NCBI GenBank assembly: GCA_030668045.1
Contig: DAOUUR010000161.1
Location: 1-6,118 of the forward strand
DNA length: 6,118 nt
DNA from: a bacterium
Lineage (GTDB): Bacteria > Zixibacteria > MSB-5A5 > GN15 > FEB-12
Direction: 5' to 3'
The notes below the pieces were generated by a model that worked only from the letters and a program-made list of their open reading frames with translations, was not told the DNA's origin and did no database searches. Position numbers and translations under genes: made by a program. Positions 6,016 to 6,118 of the stretch are shown here, piece by piece (within the stretch, counting starts at the first letter, position 1; each line of letters starts with the position of its first letter).

Positions 6016-6118
6016 CCTGACGACGATTGCCGTGTTTGTGCCCATGTTAACGATCACCGGTAATGTGGGTGAATACGTGGCGAGTCTGCCGGTTGTTGTC
6101 GCAACCACACTGGCGGTC
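6005..6118 (+). CDS. RND efflux transporter, internal fragment at a chimeric junction
   Basis: The plus frame beginning with GGG at 6005 stays open to the last base and gives 38 residues. These include STLTTIAVFVPM, then LTITGNVGEYVASLP and VVVATTLAV. The STLTTIAVF.P motif, followed by a G-x-x-G-E/x turn and a run into the next helix, is typical of RND (AcrB/MdtB-type) inner-membrane pumps, near the transmembrane helices of one repeat half. Such proteins are about 1000 residues or longer, so this is only a sliver continuing to the right. To the left, RND similarity ends near 6005-6011, exactly where NuoF similarity begins on the minus strand. There is no start codon context; it is a joined fragment, not a gene start. 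Identification rests on motif recognition and hydrophobic pattern over a short stretch. Confidence 0.68.

Noticed and set aside
6016..6108. GTG at 6108 as the start of a 262-residue NuoF-like protein
   Set aside because: The first ~31 codons are antisense to RND transporter sequence and do not resemble NuoF. A real family member would need over 300 more residues upstream.
1..6118. CRISPR arrays, tRNA or rRNA genes, insertion sequences, tandem repeats
   Set aside because: No direct-repeat/spacer pattern, cloverleaf-like sequence, transposase or terminal repeats were seen on either strand.

Overview
The window reads as accessory-metabolism DNA from an uncultured, probably anaerobic bacterium of moderate GC content. 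The evidence is indirect: iron-sulfur flavoenzymes of the NuoF/NuoG/NfnB type dominate, both internal starts use the same GAGGTG-N4-ATG signal, and no phylum-specific marker is visible. I would not name a phylum from this sequence alone. The right edge has chimera-like structure, which would fit a metagenome contig end.

Layout from left to right. Positions 1-161 (+) hold the last 52 codons of an EamA/DMT-type membrane transporter. It converges on a minus-strand unit, and an intrinsic terminator for that unit (139-169) is built into the final codons and stop of the transporter gene. The minus-strand unit, read right to left, contains three genes. First is the C-terminal part of a NuoF/HydB-like flavoprotein subunit (5320 to about 6015). 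Next, after 8 nt, is a 1245-residue multidomain iron-sulfur flavoprotein (1574-5311). Last, after 98 nt, is an ornithine aminotransferase-like PLP enzyme (195-1475). The 98-nt gap holds a 6-bp perfect hairpin. There is no gene-free stretch longer than 300 bases.

The large protein joins a NuoG-type 2Fe-2S domain, a GltD/NfnB-type FAD and NADPH oxidoreductase with its own 4Fe-4S clusters, a two-cluster ferredoxin domain, and a NuoG/formate-dehydrogenase-like molybdopterin oxidoreductase domain. The last domain keeps its N-terminal 4Fe-4S site. It lacks the Cys/Sec-His active-site motif of formate dehydrogenases and also the usual C-terminal cofactor-binding domain. Together with the NuoF-like neighbour (NAD(H)/FMN family, N3-type cluster and two extra 4Fe-4S clusters), this suggests a soluble complex moving electrons between NAD(H), NADP(H) and ferredoxin, possibly by flavin-based bifurcation, rather than a conventional formate dehydrogenase. 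That role is inference.

The last ~110 bases (about 6005-6118) are a separate story. Read on the plus strand they encode a recognisable internal piece of an RND efflux pump. On the minus strand the NuoF homology stops at the same point. The open frame that seems to give the NuoF-like protein its N-terminus is therefore antisense to RND sequence. The window ends in a chimeric junction, either an assembly artefact or a real rearrangement.
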